Source: Litorisediminicola beolgyonensis (GTDB lineage: Bacteria > Pseudomonadota > Alphaproteobacteria > Rhodobacterales > Rhodobacteraceae). Taken from it: a stretch of 64,000 nucleotides of DNA. The position numbers and the translations under genes were made by a program. Shown one piece after another: positions 62,237 through 64,000 of this stretch; the first letter of the stretch is position 1, and every line of letters begins with the position of its first letter. Under the pieces are notes generated by a model. That model was not told the DNA's origin, did not search any database, and worked only from the letters and a program-made list of their open reading frames with translations. Location of the stretch: NCBI RefSeq assembly GCF_042679605.1, contig NZ_JBHTMU010000001.1:124001-188000 (forward strand). The letters run 5' to 3'.

Positions 62237-63028
62237 CTATCCCAGAAGCCGACGCATCATGGCGCTCTCGGGATCGGCGAGCCCGTCGATCACGTCGAAA
62301 TGATGTCTGCCGTCCTCGATCTCGAGCTGTGCGTCCCAGGCCTCGGCCAGCCAGCGCGCCTGATCGAGGAAGGCGGGCCGCTCATCGGCGCCGACCCAGA
62401 CGGTGACGGGCCGCTTGGGCTTGGGCTGGTGGATCGGGCTCTCGGCCCGCGCGGTGTCTTCGTCGAGGCGCAGATCGTCATTGATCGAGGTGCGCAGGAG
62501 CGGCTCGAGATCGGCGACGGGCGAGATCGGCATGACCGCCTCGATACGGCTTGCGACAGCGTCGGGCAGGCGCCCGGGCTCGAGCATGCGGGCCACGAGA
62601 TGGCCGCCCGCCGAGTGACCGGCGAGCCGGATCGGCATGTCGGGAAGCTCTTCGGCGGCGCGGATCACGGCTTGCGTGACCTCGTCGGTGATCTCGGGGA
62701 TCGTGGCCTCGGGGCAGAGCGTGTAGGAGGGCATCGCGACCGCCCAGTGGCTGAGAAGCGCGCCGTCGGAGAAATGCGACCAGTCTCCGCGACCGAAGCG
62801 CCGCCAGTAGCCGCCATGGACGAAGATCAACAGACCCTCGGGTTTGCCCAGGGGCAGGAACAGATCGAGCTCGTTGCGCGTTTTCGGACCATACGGAATG
62901 GCCAGACGGGCGCGGTTGACCGCGCCGAGCCTCTGGCGGAACGATCGCGCTGCCTCGTCCCAGCGCGGTGGATAGTCATCGGCACCGGGAATGTGGGTAT
63001 GGTTGGCATAGGCGTCGTCCAGGTCCAT
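62237..63028 (-). CDS. alpha/beta hydrolase (kynurenine formamidase-like)
   Basis: The 263-residue hydrolase has the oxyanion motif FVHGGYWRRF, the nucleophile elbow GHSAGGHLVA, Asp in WVGADERP and His in DGRHHFDVIDGL. HGGYW with GHSAGG is typical of the KynB-like/AFMID esterases that hydrolyse N-formylkynurenine, but related members have other ester substrates. No other kyn genes are nearby. It is divergent from the aldehyde dehydrogenase gene. Confidence 0.85.
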   Translation of the reverse strand: MDLDDAYANHTHIPGADDYPPRWDEAARSFRQRLGAVNRARLAIPYGPKTRNELDLFLPLGKPEGLLIFVHGGYWRRFGRGDWSHFSDGALLSHWAVAMPSYTLCPEATIPEITDEVTQAVIRAAEELPDMPIRLAGHSAGGHLVARMLEPGRLPDAVASRIEAVMPISPVADLEPLLRTSINDDLRLDEDTARAESPIHQPKPKRPVTVWVGADERPAFLDQARWLAEAWDAQLEIEDGRHHFDVIDGLADPESAMMRRLLG

Positions 63029-63120
63029 CGCTTTTCTCTCCCTTGTGACCGAGATAAGGACGGGGCAAGACGTATCAGATGCGCCGATGAGCGCATCCCG
63101 AAATAGGCGGGAGACCCGAC

Positions 63121-64000
63121 ATGCTCGACCAAACCACCAATCTTTCCGAACTTCTGAACGATCCCAGCCTCTTGGAAACCCGCGCCTATGTCGGCGGCCA
63201 GTGGGTCGAGGGCGACAAGGGCACGTTCGACGTGACCAACCCGGCGCGCGGCGACGTGATCGCGCAGGTGGCCGACCTGAGTCGCGCCCAGGTCGCGGAC
63301 GCGATCGACCAAGCCTATGAGGCGCAAAAGGAATGGGCGTCCTGGACCGGCAAGGAACGCGCGCAGGTCATGCGCAAATGGTTCGACCTGATGATGGCGA
63401 ACCAGAACGATCTCGGCATCATCATGACCGCCGAGCAGGGCAAGCCCCTGACCGAATCGAAGGGCGAGATCGGCTATGGCGCCAGCTTCATCGAGTTCTT
63501 CGGCGAAGAGGCCAAGCGCTCGGGCGGTGAACTGATCCCCGGCCACCAGCGCGACAAGCGCATCATGGTGATGAAGCAGCCCATCGGCGTGGCGGCCTCG
63601 ATCACGCCCTGGAACTTCCCCAACGCCATGATCACCCGCAAGGCGGGCCCGGCGCTGGCGGCGGGCTGTGCCTTCGTGGCGCGCCCGGCCAAGGAGACGC
63701 CGCTTTCGGCCATCGCCATCGCGGTTCTGGCAGAGCGCGCCGGGATTCCGGCGGGGGTCTTCAACGTGGTGCCGTCGTCCTCGGCCTCGGAGACCGGCAA
63801 GGAGTTCTGCGAGAACCACAAGGTGCGAAAGCTGACCTTCACCGGCTCGACCGAGGTGGGCCGCATCCTTCTCAAGCAGGCTGCCGACCAGGTGATGAAA
63901 TGCTCGATGGAGCTGGGCGGCAACGCGCCGTTCATCGTGTTCGACGATGCCGATCTCGACGCGGCGGTCGAAGGCGCCATCGCCTGCAAGTTCCGCAACA
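63121..64000 (+). CDS. gabD: NAD(P)-dependent succinate-semialdehyde dehydrogenase, N-terminal part
   Basis: The gene runs off the right edge; 293 codons are seen of about 490. It has TPWNFPNAMITRKAGPALAAG, ARPAKETPLSA, TFTGSTEVGR (NAD loop) and MELGGNAPFIVFDDADLD (catalytic Glu). AYVGGQWVEGDKGTFDVTNPARG at the start and the GELIPG segment point to the GabD group that oxidises succinate semialdehyde, here in GABA or polyamine breakdown. The catalytic Cys lies beyond the edge. A ribosome site (CGGGAGA) precedes the ATG. Confidence 0.9.
   Translation, partial: MLDQTTNLSELLNDPSLLETRAYVGGQWVEGDKGTFDVTNPARGDVIAQVADLSRAQVADAIDQAYEAQKEWASWTGKERAQVMRKWFDLMMANQNDLGIIMTAEQGKPLTESKGEIGYGASFIEFFGEEAKRSGGELIPGHQRDKRIMVMKQPIGVAASITPWNFPNAMITRKAGPALAAGCAFVARPAKETPLSAIAIAVLAERAGIPAGVFNVVPSSSASETGKEFCENHKVRKLTFTGSTEVGRILLKQAADQVMKCSMELGGNAPFIVFDDADLDAAVEGAIACKFRN

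Overview
This 64 kb, GC-rich window comes from the chromosome of an alphaproteobacterium, most likely a marine Rhodobacterales (Roseobacter-type) species. The reasons are the FtsEX-PlsC block beside an MJ0042-type zinc-ribbon protein, a LexA box of the alphaproteobacterial GTTC-N7-GTTC form, a histidine tRNA without the usual G-1/C73 pair, a B12-dependent class II ribonucleotide reductase, and small families typical of the group (DUF6324, DUF1489, MmcB). No phage, IS element, CRISPR array or rRNA operon is visible. Coding density is high and many genes overlap by four bases (ATGA or GTGA).

Layout. 1-7.7 kb: end of a gamma-glutamyltransferase, a STAS/anti-sigma kinase pair, a zinc-ribbon membrane protein, ftsE-ftsX-plsC, then a two-gene unit of unknown role (coiled-coil membrane protein plus ClpP-like protein). 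7.8-12.2 kb: SOS-controlled mmcB, small proteins, tRNA-His, a RecD-like helicase and an SDR. 12.3-19.3 kb: acyl catabolism (CoA ligase, ACAD11-type dehydrogenase, APH-type kinase, thioesterase) flanked by oxidoreductases. 19.4-20.9 kb: two tandem secreted VWA proteins. 21-30.6 kb: a nine-kilobase minus-strand cluster joining xanthine dehydrogenase (xdhABC) to a BMP-family nucleoside/purine ABC importer. 30.8-32.1 kb: ArsR/SRPBCC pair and a secreted protein. 32.2-39.4 kb: dnaE, slyX, hisS-hisZ-hisG. 39.7-44.7 kb: a choline-binding protein, a YghU-type GST, DUF1489, and a promoter-hairpin-tRNA-like leader in front of nrdJ. 44.7-53.8 kb: membrane proteins, tRNA-Pro, an EamA transporter, two EEP-fold proteins, and leuB, leuD, leuC with a tiny ORF plus terminator ahead of leuC. 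53.9-64 kb: MscS channel, thiolase, hybrid histidine kinase, yaaA, recQ, an alpha/beta hydrolase, and the start of a succinate-semialdehyde dehydrogenase.

The strongest unexplained signal is the tRNA-like RNA at 42259-42356. It has perfect acceptor, D, anticodon and T stems and an encoded CCA, but a 29-nt anticodon loop. It lies just downstream of a good promoter and 52 nt before nrdJ. Other points worth checking are three TGTAC-containing repeats spaced exactly 31 bp upstream of xdhA, paired AT-cored palindromes at three places, a dispersed TATTTGGAAAAAGAAGAAG element, and the ORF-terminator arrangement before leuC.
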